Position numbers and translations under genes: made by a program | From: Flavobacteriales bacterium | GTDB taxonomy: Bacteria > Bacteroidota > Bacteroidia > Flavobacteriales_F > PHOS-HE28 | Assembly: GCA_016705955.1 (NCBI GenBank) | Contig: JADJKO010000002.1 | Coordinates: forward strand, 310,001-374,000 | Reading direction: 5' to 3' | Length of the DNA stretch: 64,000 bases | The notes under the pieces: generated by a model | What the model saw: only the letters and a program-made list of their open reading frames with translations | The model's database searches: none | Told to the model about the DNA's origin: nothing | Shown here: in pieces, positions 50,627 to 61,700 of the stretch | How the letters are laid out: each line of letters opens with the position of its first letter | How positions within the stretch are numbered: the first letter of the stretch is position 1

Positions 50627-53600
50627 TGATGAATGCTCGAATAGCCGATCGAGCGTGCAGCGTTTGGCGTGCAGCGTTCTGCATGATCCTGCTTTCATTC
50701 ACGGCTCCGATCTTTTCCCAAACAAAACCCTTCTCGGCGGATCAAGCGCTGTTCCTGCAAGAAATGACGGCCTTCCTCAACGAGGCGGACAAGAAGGAAG
50801 CGCGGCCTTTCATTGAGCAGGTCTTCGCTCCGGTGTGGAACGGCACCTATTACAGCGAACGCCAGCGGGTGCGCATCGTGGAGGTATCCAACTTCATGTT
50901 GAAGAAACGCTTCGAAGCCTTCCCCGGATTCCGCGACTACCTCGATTGTGTCGCGGCATTTCCCGGAACAGGAAGGAGCGCCACCGAATTCGATGCATGG
51001 ATGCAAGGCATGGAGACGCTCGTGCAGGGTAGTCGCAAGCAGAACGTTTCCAGCTTTATCACCACCTGCGCCGGATTGTTTCGTGATGGGGATCTGTTGA
51101 AGAGCCCGAGTACCACTTGGCGAGCACGCTCGAAAACCTTCGCGTTCGCATTCGACAGTATACCGTTGATCACATTCGCCAGAACGGACCTGGTGTGTAT
51201 GGCCAAAGGGGATAGCTCCGTGATCCTGAACACGTCCGGCACGTTCTTCCCCACCACCGGCATATGGAAGGGCAAAGGCGGTAAGGTCACTTGGCAGCGC
51301 GCGGGGCTGAAACCGGCGGCCACGTACGCGGAATGGGATCATCCCTATGAGGTGCGCATGAAGAGTTCGGCGTTCGAAGTGGATACCGTGCAATTCAATG
51401 ATCCGTACTTCGAGCGCACGCTGCTGGGAAAGTTCGCGGAGAAGTTGCTGGCGAACGTGGACGAGGACAACGCTTCCTACCCGCGCTTCGAGAGCTATGA
51501 CCGCCGCATGAAGATCCGCAACATCGTGGAGGGGATCGACTTCGAGGGCGGCTTCAGCATGCAGGGCGCCAAGTTGCAAGGCTATGGTACCAAGGAGGAG
51601 CCGGCCTTCCTCACCTTCTACCGCGATGGTCGCCCGTTCATCGTCACCAGCGGAACCCGCTTCAGTATCGAACCGGAGCGCATCACCAGTGATGAAGTGG
51701 CTGTGCGCGTGCGCTTGGACAAGGACAGTCTTTACCACCAGAGCGCCAGTTTGCGGTTCATGCGTGATAAGAGGTTGCTCTCCATCATCAAGAAGGATGA
51801 AGGCTTGGGCAAGGCACCGTTCTATAACACCTACCACCAACTCGACATGTACTTCGAGGTGCTGACGTGGAAGCAGGGTGATCCACTCATACACCTCGGC
51901 AACCTGAGCGGCAGCACGCAGAACAAGGCGAGCTTCGAGAGTTTCAATTACTACCGGGAGAAGCGCTACATGGGCATGTTGGGTGTGGACAACGTGCATC
52001 CACTGGTCAGGCTGAACGATTTCAGCAAGACCAACGGCGGGATGTTCTACGCCAAGGAATTCGCGGTCTTCAGCCGGATGCAGATCGCCAGCGTGATCCC
52101 CCTGCTGATCGACATGAGCAACAAGGGCTATCTGGACTATGACCCTGAGACCGAATTCGTGCAGGTGCAGCCCCGGTTGCGGCAACACATCCTGAACAGT
52201 GCAGGCAAGCAGGACTACGATGTGCTCCAGTTCAACAGCTCGGTGGATGATGATGTGAATGCCACGCTGAACCTGTTGAACTTCGACCTGGCCATGCGTG
52301 GCGTATCGGTGATCAACATGAGCGATTCACAGGATGTGCGCATCTATCCGGCGGAGAAGATGATCACGATCAAGAAGAACCGTGACTTCACGTTCTCCGG
52401 GAGCATCAAGGCCGGGCGGCTGCAGTATTACGGCAAGGAGTACTACTTCCATTACGACCCCTTCATCATCGACCTCATCAATGTGGACAGCGTTTCATTC
52501 ATGGCCACGAGCTTCGAGAAGAATGCGGAAGGCGAGACCCCGCTGGTGCGTGTGAAGAACGTGTTGGAGCAGGTGAGCGGAACGCTGGAGATCGATGCAC
52601 CCAGCAACAAGAGCGGAAGGCAACAGGAGAAATATCCGGCCTATCCCAAGTTCAACAGCGCACGGGAGAGCTATGTCTTCTATGATCGGAAGGGTATTCA
52701 ACGTGGTGTCTATGGAAGGGATAAGTTCTATTACCGGAGCGATCCGTTCCAGATCGATTCGCTGGACAATTTCACTAATGAAGGACTGACATTCACCGGA
52801 ACGCTGGTGAGTGCGGGTATCTTCCCGGACATCCGCGAGCCTCTGCGTTTGCAGCGGGACTATGCGCTCGGATTCGTCCGTGGGACCGGCGATGGCGGAA
52901 TGCCGCTCTATGGACGTAAAGGGAACTTCACGAATACCATCAGCCTCAACAATCGTGGACTACAGGGTAACGGGGATCTGCGCTTCCTCACCACCTCATT
53001 GTCGTCGAAGCAGTTGGTCTTCACACCTGACAGCACACTGGGTCGCGCGGATACCTTGACCAATATCGCGGGTACGAAACCCACCAAGGTGCCGCACGTG
53101 GAGGCTGGCGGCGTATTCGTTCGGTTGGAGAATACCCGTGAAGTCCTGCATACCGAGACGCTCAAGCGGCCCTGGGTCTTGTATGATGACCAAGCGGTGT
53201 TGCATGGTAGCACCGACCTGACCCCGGCCGGTATGACCGGAGCGGGCCTGATCGATTTCCGGAACGCCACATTGAAGTCGAGGCTCTTCCAATTCCAGAC
53301 CATGCAGCTGCACGCGGATACCAGCGACTTCCGCCTCACCGAAGGGGATACCAGCAGCATCGCCTTCCGCACGGATAACGTGAACGCCACGGTGAAACTG
53401 GATGAACGGATCGGCGAGTTCGTGAGCAACGGCAGTGAGACGAAAGTGGAATTCCCGGTGAACCAGTACATCTGTTACATGGATCGCTTCAAGTGGTTCA
53501 TGGATCAAGGGGACATCGAACTGGAGAGCGATCGTACGGCTGCGGAAGGAGCGGAGGACCTGCAACTCTCCGGAAGCAATTTCATCAGCATCAGGCCCGA

Positions 53601-55098
53601 TCAGGACAGCTTGAATTTCATGGCGCCAAAGGCGCGGTATGATCTCAAGAAGCACTTGATCACGGCCACGGACGTACAGTACATCCAAGTGGCCGATGCG
53701 TTGATCACGCCGGATAGTATGCAGGTCAGGATCCGGAAGAACGCCGTGATGGACCCGCTGGAGAACACGGTGATCACGGCCAATTTCGTCACCAGGTTCC
53801 ACCGCATCTACAACGCCACGGCCAATATCAAGGCGAAACGGAACTACACTGCCTCAGGGACGATCGACTATGTGGATGAGAACAACCGGAAGTTGCCCAT
53901 CAATCTCTTCAGCATCGGTGTGGACACGGCCTACCAGACGCGTGCGGTCGGCCGCATACCTCAGGACCAGGACTTCCAGTTGAGCCCAGCATTCGATTTC
54001 TTCGGCGATATCGCGCTCACGGCGAGCATCAAGGAACTCACCTTCACCGGTAGCACGCGCATCCAACACGGTTGCGAGGGCCTCGCGCGGAATTGGATGC
54101 GCTTCACCGGAGCGATCGATCCGCTGGAGGTGTTCATACCAGTCGGCGATACGCTCTATGATGATCAAGGGGCACTCATCGGCGCGGGCATCTTCCTCAC
54201 GGACGAGGACCCCTTCAGTACGTATGGCACCTTTCTCAGCCGCACGCGAAGCAAGGATGACAAGCGCGTGATCGCGGCGAGCGGCTTGCTTTTCTACGAC
54301 AAGGGTCGCAAGGAATATGTGATCTCCAACAAGGACAAGATCCGTCAACGTGATCTACCAGGACAACTCGTTAGCCTTGCTGTGGAGAATTGTGCGGTGC
54401 TCACCGATGGTCGCATCGATCTCGGCGTGAACCTCGGTCGGATCAAGCTCTTCCAGGTGGGGGCGATGCGCTACGAGACCGACGGGCAGAAGACGTACGG
54501 AAGTGGCGTTGTCGTGGCGGACTTCCACTTTTTGGAGAACGCGCTGGAACGGATGGCCGCCGAGATCATCGCGTATCCTGATCAGCAGGCGCTTGACATC
54601 AGCAAGACCTACTACGAGAAGATGATGCGCGAGGTGCTCGGCTTGGAGCGATCGGACAAACTCATCAGCGAACTCAGCATCAAGGGGGAGATCAAGAAAT
54701 TGCCGGATGAACTCGTGAAGCCGATCGTCCTCGGTGATGTGAAATTGCGCTGGGATGGCCCCGAACAAAGTTGGGTCAGCGATGGACCCATCGGTGTGGC
54801 CACCATCCTCAAGAAGCCTGTGTACCGCATGGTGAAGGGCAAGGTGCAGGTGGAACGGAAACGCAGTGGCGACATCATGACCATCTACCTCGCGATGGAT
54901 GACCAGACCTACTATTTCTTCCAATACACGCGGAACTACCTTTACGCCTACAGCAGCGACCAGCAGTTCAACACCATGCTGGCCGAGGTGAAGGACGACA
55001 AGAGGAAGCTGGAGGGCGGCCATGATCAAGCGGACTACCAGTACATCCTCACCAACAAGAAGAAAGTGGACGATTTCCGCGAACGATCCGGACTCTGA
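50626..55098 (+). CDS. Very large exported protein of unknown function (1490 residues)
   Basis: I do not recognise a named family. A signal peptide is present (AAFCMILLSFTAPIFS). The first 300 residues are mixed helical, the rest is almost all beta-strand with regular alternation and few Cys, e.g. ITIKKNRDFTFSGSIKAGRL, VEAGGVFVRLENTREVLH, NFMAPKARYDLKKHLITATD and NATANIKAKRNYTASGTIDY. Several of these segments recall the strand ladder of OstA/LptA-type or TamB/AsmA-type lipid-carrying proteins, but this is an impression, not a match. It is translationally coupled to prmA and is followed after three bases by plsY, so it may act in envelope lipid handling (inference). ATG 50629 is an alternative start. 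Confidence 0.75.
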   Translation: MMNARIADRACSVWRAAFCMILLSFTAPIFSQTKPFSADQALFLQEMTAFLNEADKKEARPFIEQVFAPVWNGTYYSERQRVRIVEVSNFMLKKRFEAFPGFRDYLDCVAAFPGTGRSATEFDAWMQGMETLVQGSRKQNVSSFITTCAGLFRDGDLLKSPSTTWRARSKTFAFAFDSIPLITFARTDLVCMAKGDSSVILNTSGTFFPTTGIWKGKGGKVTWQRAGLKPAATYAEWDHPYEVRMKSSAFEVDTVQFNDPYFERTLLGKFAEKLLANVDEDNASYPRFESYDRRMKIRNIVEGIDFEGGFSMQGAKLQGYGTKEEPAFLTFYRDGRPFIVTSGTRFSIEPERITSDEVAVRVRLDKDSLYHQSASLRFMRDKRLLSIIKKDEGLGKAPFYNTYHQLDMYFEVLTWKQGDPLIHLGNLSGSTQNKASFESFNYYREKRYMGMLGVDNVHPLVRLNDFSKTNGGMFYAKEFAVFSRMQIASVIPLLIDMSNKGYLDYDPETEFVQVQPRLRQHILNSAGKQDYDVLQFNSSVDDDVNATLNLLNFDLAMRGVSVINMSDSQDVRIYPAEKMITIKKNRDFTFSGSIKAGRLQYYGKEYYFHYDPFIIDLINVDSVSFMATSFEKNAEGETPLVRVKNVLEQVSGTLEIDAPSNKSGRQQEKYPAYPKFNSARESYVFYDRKGIQRGVYGRDKFYYRSDPFQIDSLDNFTNEGLTFTGTLVSAGIFPDIREPLRLQRDYALGFVRGTGDGGMPLYGRKGNFTNTISLNNRGLQGNGDLRFLTTSLSSKQLVFTPDSTLGRADTLTNIAGTKPTKVPHVEAGGVFVRLENTREVLHTETLKRPWVLYDDQAVLHGSTDLTPAGMTGAGLIDFRNATLKSRLFQFQTMQLHADTSDFRLTEGDTSSIAFRTDNVNATVKLDERIGEFVSNGSETKVEFPVNQYICYMDRFKWFMDQGDIELESDRTAAEGAEDLQLSGSNFISIRPDQDSLNFMAPKARYDLKKHLITATDVQYIQVADALITPDSMQVRIRKNAVMDPLENTVITANFVTRFHRIYNATANIKAKRNYTASGTIDYVDENNRKLPINLFSIGVDTAYQTRAVGRIPQDQDFQLSPAFDFFGDIALTASIKELTFTGSTRIQHGCEGLARNWMRFTGAIDPLEVFIPVGDTLYDDQGALIGAGIFLTDEDPFSTYGTFLSRTRSKDDKRVIAASGLLFYDKGRKEYVISNKDKIRQRDLPGQLVSLAVENCAVLTDGRIDLGVNLGRIKLFQVGAMRYETDGQKTYGSGVVVADFHFLENALERMAAEIIAYPDQQALDISKTYYEKMMREVLGLERSDKLISELSIKGEIKKLPDELVKPIVLGDVKLRWDGPEQSWVSDGPIGVATILKKPVYRMVKGKVQVERKRSGDIMTIYLAMDDQTYYFFQYTRNYLYAYSSDQQFNTMLAEVKDDKRKLEGGHDQADYQYILTNKKKVDDFRERSGL

Positions 55099-55101
55099 AC
55101 C

Positions 55102-55752
55102 ATGCAGTTCCCTTGGGTGTACGGCATTGCCGCCATGGTACTCGCTTATCTGTGCGGCAGTTTCCCCACCAGTGTCTGGTGGGGCAAGGCCTTCTTCAGC
55201 GTGGATGTCCGCCAGCACGGAAGTGGCAATGCGGGTGCGACCAATACGTTCCGCGTCCTCGGCCCGAAGGCGGGCGTGCCGGTCCTTCTTATCGATATCC
55301 TGAAGGGTTTCCTACCGGTTCGGATCCTCCCGAACTTCAGCGAGTTGCAAGTGGACAAAGGACCATGGATGTGGCTGCGTGTGGCCTTGGTGATCGCAGC
55401 GGTGATCGGCCACTTGTATCCGGTGTTTGCCAACTTCCGGGGCGGGAAAGGAGTGGCCACATCATTGGGCGGTGTACTGGCCGTGCATCCCGGGGCGGGT
55501 GCTATTTGCGTGGTCGTTTTCGCGTTGGTCTTCTTCCTGTCGCGATACGTTTCGTTGGGATCACTGTGTGCCGCAGCTTCTTTCCCATTGGCCGTGATCC
55601 TCATCTACCAGGAACTCAGCGCGGTGAAGATCGGATTCGCCGTGGTGCTTTGCCTGATGGTCTTCTATACCCACCGGGAGAACATCGGCCGATTGTTGCG
55701 TGGCGAAGAGAACCGTATGACCTTGGCCGGAAGGAGCGGCTCCTCCCGGTGA
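55102..55752 (+). CDS. plsY: Glycerol-3-phosphate acyltransferase
   Basis: Integral membrane enzyme (216 residues) that moves an acyl group from acyl-phosphate to glycerol 3-phosphate, the first step of phospholipid synthesis. The three conserved PlsY loops are intact: RQHGSGNAGATNTFRVLG, GHLYPVFANFRGGKGVATS (glycerol phosphate site) and YTHRENIGRLLRGEE. Five membrane segments are expected. The gene starts three bases after the stop of the 1490-residue protein and ends 44 bases before the large PD40 gene, indicating one operon. Confidence 0.96.
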   Translation: MQFPWVYGIAAMVLAYLCGSFPTSVWWGKAFFSVDVRQHGSGNAGATNTFRVLGPKAGVPVLLIDILKGFLPVRILPNFSELQVDKGPWMWLRVALVIAAVIGHLYPVFANFRGGKGVATSLGGVLAVHPGAGAICVVVFALVFFLSRYVSLGSLCAAASFPLAVILIYQELSAVKIGFAVVLCLMVFYTHRENIGRLLRGEENRMTLAGRSGSSR

Positions 55753-55796
55753 AACCTCAAATGCTTCATAGGGGTACAAGCGGCCACTCTCGGACC

Positions 55797-58700
55797 ATGA
55801 CCCGTACCTCGGTCATACTTATCGGCCTGCTCTTTCCGCTTCTGTCGCTTGCGCAGGGTGGGGAACAACAAGTGCGTGCCAAAGCGGACGGGCTCTTCGA
55901 GGAGCAGCGTTATGCGGAAGCCTATCCGCTCTATTCCCAACTTGTCAGCCTCACACCGGGGGATCGGGTGTTGAACTATCGCTTCGGTACCTGCCTGTTA
56001 TTCGGCAGTGCGGAGAAGGAACAGGCCATCACGCATTTGAAGTTCGCCACCGAGGATCCCACGATCGATCCGCGGGCCTGGTACTGGATGGGACGCGCCT
56101 ATCACCTCAACTACCGCTTCAAGGAAGCGCAGGTCGCCTATCAGCGCTTCCTGGGAACCGCCGACAAGAAGACGCTGGCGGAATGGCCTGTGGATGCACT
56201 GATGAAGCAATGCCGCAATGGCGAGACCCTGTTGTCCAGCTTGAAGGAGATCACCGTCCGGAGCAAGGTGGAAGTGGCCGATGCCGAATTCTTCCGGTTC
56301 TACGAACTGACTGATATGGGCGGCCGCATCGTGGTCGTACCGGATGAATTGCTTTCTAACCTCGATAAGAAGAAGAAGGAACGTTCAGTGATGTACGTGC
56401 CGACCGGGGGCGGCCCCATCTATTTCGGCAGCTATGGCCGAGACGCTTCAACCGGTAAGGATATCTACCGCACAGAGGTCCTTCCGGATGGCACCTTTGC
56501 GGTTCCACAGAAGGTCGCCGGTTACATCAACACCGATCAGGACGAGGACTTCCCGTTCATGCACCCGGATGGCAAGACGTTCTACTTCTCCAGCAAGGGT
56601 CACAACAGCATGGGGGGGTATGATGTGTTCAAGGCCGGGTATGATCGGGGCCTCGATGCGTTCGGCAGGCCGGAGAACATGGACTTCGCGGTGAACACAC
56701 CGGACGATGATATCTTCTACATCGTGGATGCCGAGCAGAAGGAGGCCTGCTTTGCCAGTGGCCGGAACAGTCACCAAGGCATGTTGCATGTGTACCGCGT
56801 GGTCACTACGCAGCTGCCGGTGGTCATCACCGTATTCAAGGGAACCTACGCATCGAGCTTCGATCCCGATGATCGCAAGGCGCACATCACGGTGGAGGAT
56901 GCACTGACCAATGATCGCGTGGCCGACGTCCGCACGGACCTCAATGGCAACTACGTGCTCAGTGTACCTCGCGCGGGTCGCTACCGGTACAAGGTGGAAT
57001 GCGGCCCGACCGGAAGGACGCATGGTGGGATGGTGGATGTGCCGACGAACTCAGGGCCAAGGGCCTACCGCCAGGAATTGATCCTTGATCGCACCGGCGA
57101 CCTGGAGCAACTCACCATTCGTAATTATTTCGAGGACCCGCTTGAAGATGATCTGGTCGCGCTCGCACTCGATGAGATCAAACGCCGTGCGCGGCTGGAT
57201 GTGACGGAGGACAGACCTCAAGTGCTAGCGCAGGTTCCGGTGCAGTCCGACGATGTGATGACCATTGCAGGATTCACCGGCGATGTGGATGAGACGAAGG
57301 CGATCGTACTTGCACGAGAGGACGCTAGTGAACAGGAAGCGCAGGCCAAAGCCATGCAGGCACAGGCGGAGGTGGCCTTCGGCATCGCGGTGGAAGCGGC
57401 GAGTGAAGCCGATGGTGCTTCCAAGCGTGCGGCGGATCTGCTGGACCGTGCAGGTGCCGCTACGGCCGATGATGAGCGGAACACCTTGATGACCGATGCG
57501 TCCCGGGAGCGGCAACGGTCCCGTGAGGCGAATCTCAGGGCGCGGGCTGCGGTCAATACCGGAACCGCGCTTTCGGCGACATCACTCACGGCAAGACAGC
57601 GATCACTGGCAGCGGCGAAACTCGCGACCGATGTGGCCGCAGCCCTCGGATCGGGTAACAAGGATCAAGCGGTCCCGCTGCTTCGGTCGTTGAAGGAACG
57701 CCTCGACGAACGCTCGCGGCCGGATCGTGCATCCGAGCCGGCGGAGGCCGCGCGGAATACCCTGGCGGACCATGAAAAGGAGGTGCAGCGGGTAATGGCA
57801 GCGGCCAATGCCAAACGCGCCGATGAGAATGAACTCACGGATCGCGTAGCACGCGTGAAGCGCGAGCGCGAGGACGCGCGATCCAAGGGACGGAAAGAGG
57901 AGTTGGATCGGGAGATCACCGGGCTGGAGCAACAACTCGGCTTCTTGCGGAAGGAGACCGGAAGCGCCTTCAACAATGTGGCCGGCATGGAGAAGGAGAC
58001 CGCAGCTTTACGGGGTCAAGTCTCGTTGACCCGACATCTGGAGCAGGCCACCGACCCCGGTCCGGGTACTGCACTTTCCACGGAAGAAGCAGGAAAGCTG
58101 GCGGAACGGATCAGTGGGGTTGATGCGCGCATCGGTTCGCTAGCTATCGATGAACGCTACAACGCACAAGAAAGTGCCAACACCGCTGCACTGGAAGCGC
58201 GCTCGTTCAATTGGGACCTGGTCTCAGCAACCGGTGCGGGTGGAGCGGATCGGAACTCCACACGTACGCTGGAACAAGGGGCCGAAGGAGATGCCCGGAT
58301 CGCGCAGTCCAGAGCGACAGAGGTGCAACAGGGAACGATCGCCGAACGCACCACGACGAATGTGGAAGTAGCGGATGTGCGGGTAACACCGAACGAACGG
58401 AGCGAGGTCATCTCGCCACGCGCAACGGAACCCGGTGCGAAGCCCGCAGCACCCGAACCACGCAGCGGAGCGCAGGGGTCGGAGCAGAACGTCACCACCG
58501 ATCGCTTCCTGCTGGAGAATGAACGGGCCGAATTACAACAGTTGGCGCAAGCCGAGCGCGATCGGGCGAAGCGTGCGGAACTGGAGACCCGGATCAGTGC
58601 GATCGATGAACGGTTGAAGACCGGACCGACCACTAAAAGTGTGGTTGACGAAGGCTCCTCTACGGCCAATGAGATCGACCTGTCCGACGCAGACCTTACG

Positions 58701-61700
58701 CGTCCGGTACTCGTCTTCACGGATGCCACCAAGGATGAAGCGATCATCGATCAGCTCTACCGTGATTATGCGGGTGATCGGACGAGGATGGAGGGGATCG
58801 TGGATGCCGATGAGCGCGCCTCCGGGTTGAACGGTCTGGAGTTGATGCTCGCCGATAGCCTTCGTGCCGAGATGCAACGTCAGGTGGCCGTGCTCCAGTT
58901 GGCACCGCAACAGGCGGAGGTCGTCCTTCCACGGGTCGATCGGCTCCGCCGCTTGCGCGAAACGCATATCCAAGCAGGTGAAGGGGCCATTGCCTCTCGT
59001 CAGCAAGAGGTCAATGGTATCCAGCCAACGCAACCTCGCGAAGCAAGCGTGCCGGAGCGAACGGCAACCCGGCGCATGGATGGCACGGATCCGATCGATG
59101 ATCGCTTCATCTCCATCGACCGTTATGCGGGGAACGTCTTCGCAAGCAAGATCGAGCACCGTTCACAGGCGAAAGGCGTTGACGATGCCGTAGCTGCCAA
59201 GAATGCGGACCTCGTGCGGATCGATGGACTTACCACGCGGATAGACTCCATGGAGCGCCAACTCTCGGGTACGCCACTGGGCAAGGATAGCGATCGGATG
59301 CGGAAAAGGATCGATCAGCTGATCGATGAGCGCTACATCATCCGCACGGACCTCGGGCAGCGCAGCGCGTTCCTGATGCAGGAGGAATGGAAAGCTGCGG
59401 GGGATAGCCTGGAGAAGGTGATCGCCCTGACACGCCCACGCGGTCTGGCTCCGGACGAGCCGTTACTCGTTATGGCGCAACAGATGCAAGCGGAAGCCAA
59501 GGATACGTTCGCATCGGCTGCCCAGATGCGCAAACGTGCCGATCGTTCCGAGAACATCATTGAGCGCGATAGCTTGTATCGCCGTGCGTATCGAACGGAA
59601 TTGTTGGCCTTGTTGGCCATGGACAGGGCGATCACCGTGCAGAACTATCTGAGCGGTGATAAGCACCAACGCGGAGGATCATTGACCTATGAAGAGGTCG
59701 CCGCACAGGTGTTGGGCATCGAACCGGTTCAAGCTCGTACGGAAGAGATCGCCGAGATCAAGTCCGGTCAACCAGCGGATGGAACGATCCCGGCGGTTCA
59801 CGTTGATCGGTCGACCGTATCGAACACGTCACCCGATGGGACCAGCCGAGCGAGTGAAGGATCGGATGCGGAGCAACGCATCGCCGCGCCGGTGGATACG
59901 GTGGCCGAGCCGGTCACGCAAGCACCTACGGAAAAGTCGAACCAACGCGCCCCGGCAGTTGGCTCTATCGAGGCGGATGCACAGACCAAGGCCATGTTGG
60001 CCGCGATCGAACAGCGCTTAGGGAACAAGGCTTACGTTTCTCCGCAGGTGTATGAGCAGTTCCTGGCAGGAGAATCGACCTTGGTCCAGCCGGGAAAACA
60101 GGATCCCGATCAGGATCCCGACCTGCTGGCCTTGCGTGTGGAGCGGAACGCCCAAGCTGCTGCGGATCTCGAGCAACGATCGAAGGAGGCCACGACCCGG
60201 GCCGAAGCCTTGGCGGATAGTGCGACCACCGCACGCAAACGCGATCGCGAGGAACTGGAGCGAATGGCAATACGTGAACGGGCCCTGTCGGATTCATTGC
60301 ATCAGGCCTCTATCGCGGAGGCCGATGCGGCACAAGCGAACGAAGCATTGCGCCTCGATGCCGAGGTATCAAAGCGCCTACGCGAACGGTTGTTGAAGTT
60401 CTATTACATCACTGCGGAGGAACAGGACATGCTGTTGATGGATGGGGATGCGAGCCGGTTCTTCCAGATGCGTACCCGCGCGCTGGAACAGTACCAAGCG
60501 GCGGATGATGCCGAAGCCGCCGCCAGCAGCAACCGGGAAGTGTCCCAGACCTTGAGCGAACAGGTGGCGACGACCAAGCGTGATGCCGCCGCTGGTCGTG
60601 TCCCGGCCGAGGAAGCCAACACACGCGTTCGGATCCTTCAGGGGCGCGCAACCGCATTAGCGCAACGAGCGGATTCATTGGAGGTGGTCGCAGCCAGGCT
60701 GAAAGGTGCTGCTGGGATCAATGAGAGCCAGGCCGGGGTTCTGCTACAAGGTCTTCCTGCTGAACGATCGAATGAATTGATGGCCTTGGAGATGCGTACG
60801 CGCCGGACCGAAACGCTCTTGGCCGAGGCCAGGTCCCAAGCGGGTGCAGTCTTGCCATCAGGTACACTGCCAAGTGCTGTTGTCGTTGTAGCGCCGCGCC
60901 AAACCAATGTGCCACCGACGCCAGTGAACGAACAGCCGGTTGATCCAACCATACAGGCTTCAACCCCAAGCGAACGCGCAGAGGTGCCCTCGCGCATCCA
61001 AGCCCGACCGACCACCACAGAACGTCCGTTGCCTTTCCGCGTTCCGAAGGAGTTGGTGGAGGACATCTTCGCATTGCGTGATGCCCGTGTGCAGCGTGAA
61101 GAGCCGATCCCCATGGATGTCCCGATGCCCGAAGGGATCGTGTTCAAAGTGCAGATCGGCGCATTCCGGAATGCAGTGCCGGTGGAAGCCTTCTCGGACA
61201 TGACCCCTGTGATGGGCGAAACGGTGGCGGGAGGATTGGTCCGCTATTCCGCCGGGTTGTTCACCGGCTTCGAACAGGCCGCAGTTGCGAAGGATCTGGT
61301 GAGGGACCGCGGCTACCGCGATGCCTTTGTGGTGGCCTACCAGGACGGGAAGCGGATCCCGCTGGGTGATGCCATTCGTGCGGAGCGCGTGAATACCTCC
61401 GTGGCGGAGCGTCCGTTGAATGCACAACCGCAGGGCCGTACGGTCGGTACGGTGCAGCCTGCAACGCAAGAAGTCCATCCAGCAGCCGTGATCCAAAGCC
61501 CGGTAACGATCCCGGCAACCTCGGAACCGGATATCGCTACCATCCTAGCGGCCTATCCCGAAACGGTAGAGGAAGTGGTTTCCCGTTTCGCTCCTGCTGC
61601 TGATGCCGCTTCCTACTACAACGTACCGGGTGCAGCGCCGGCCAAGCAGGTGGAAACGGTGAAAGGCTTGTTCTTCACCGTACAGGTAGGTGTGTACAGC

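Noticed and set aside
55113..55796. Long 5' extension of the giant PD40 protein through plsY
   Set aside because: This region is the plsY gene in another frame; the PD40 protein starts with a proper signal peptide at 55797.
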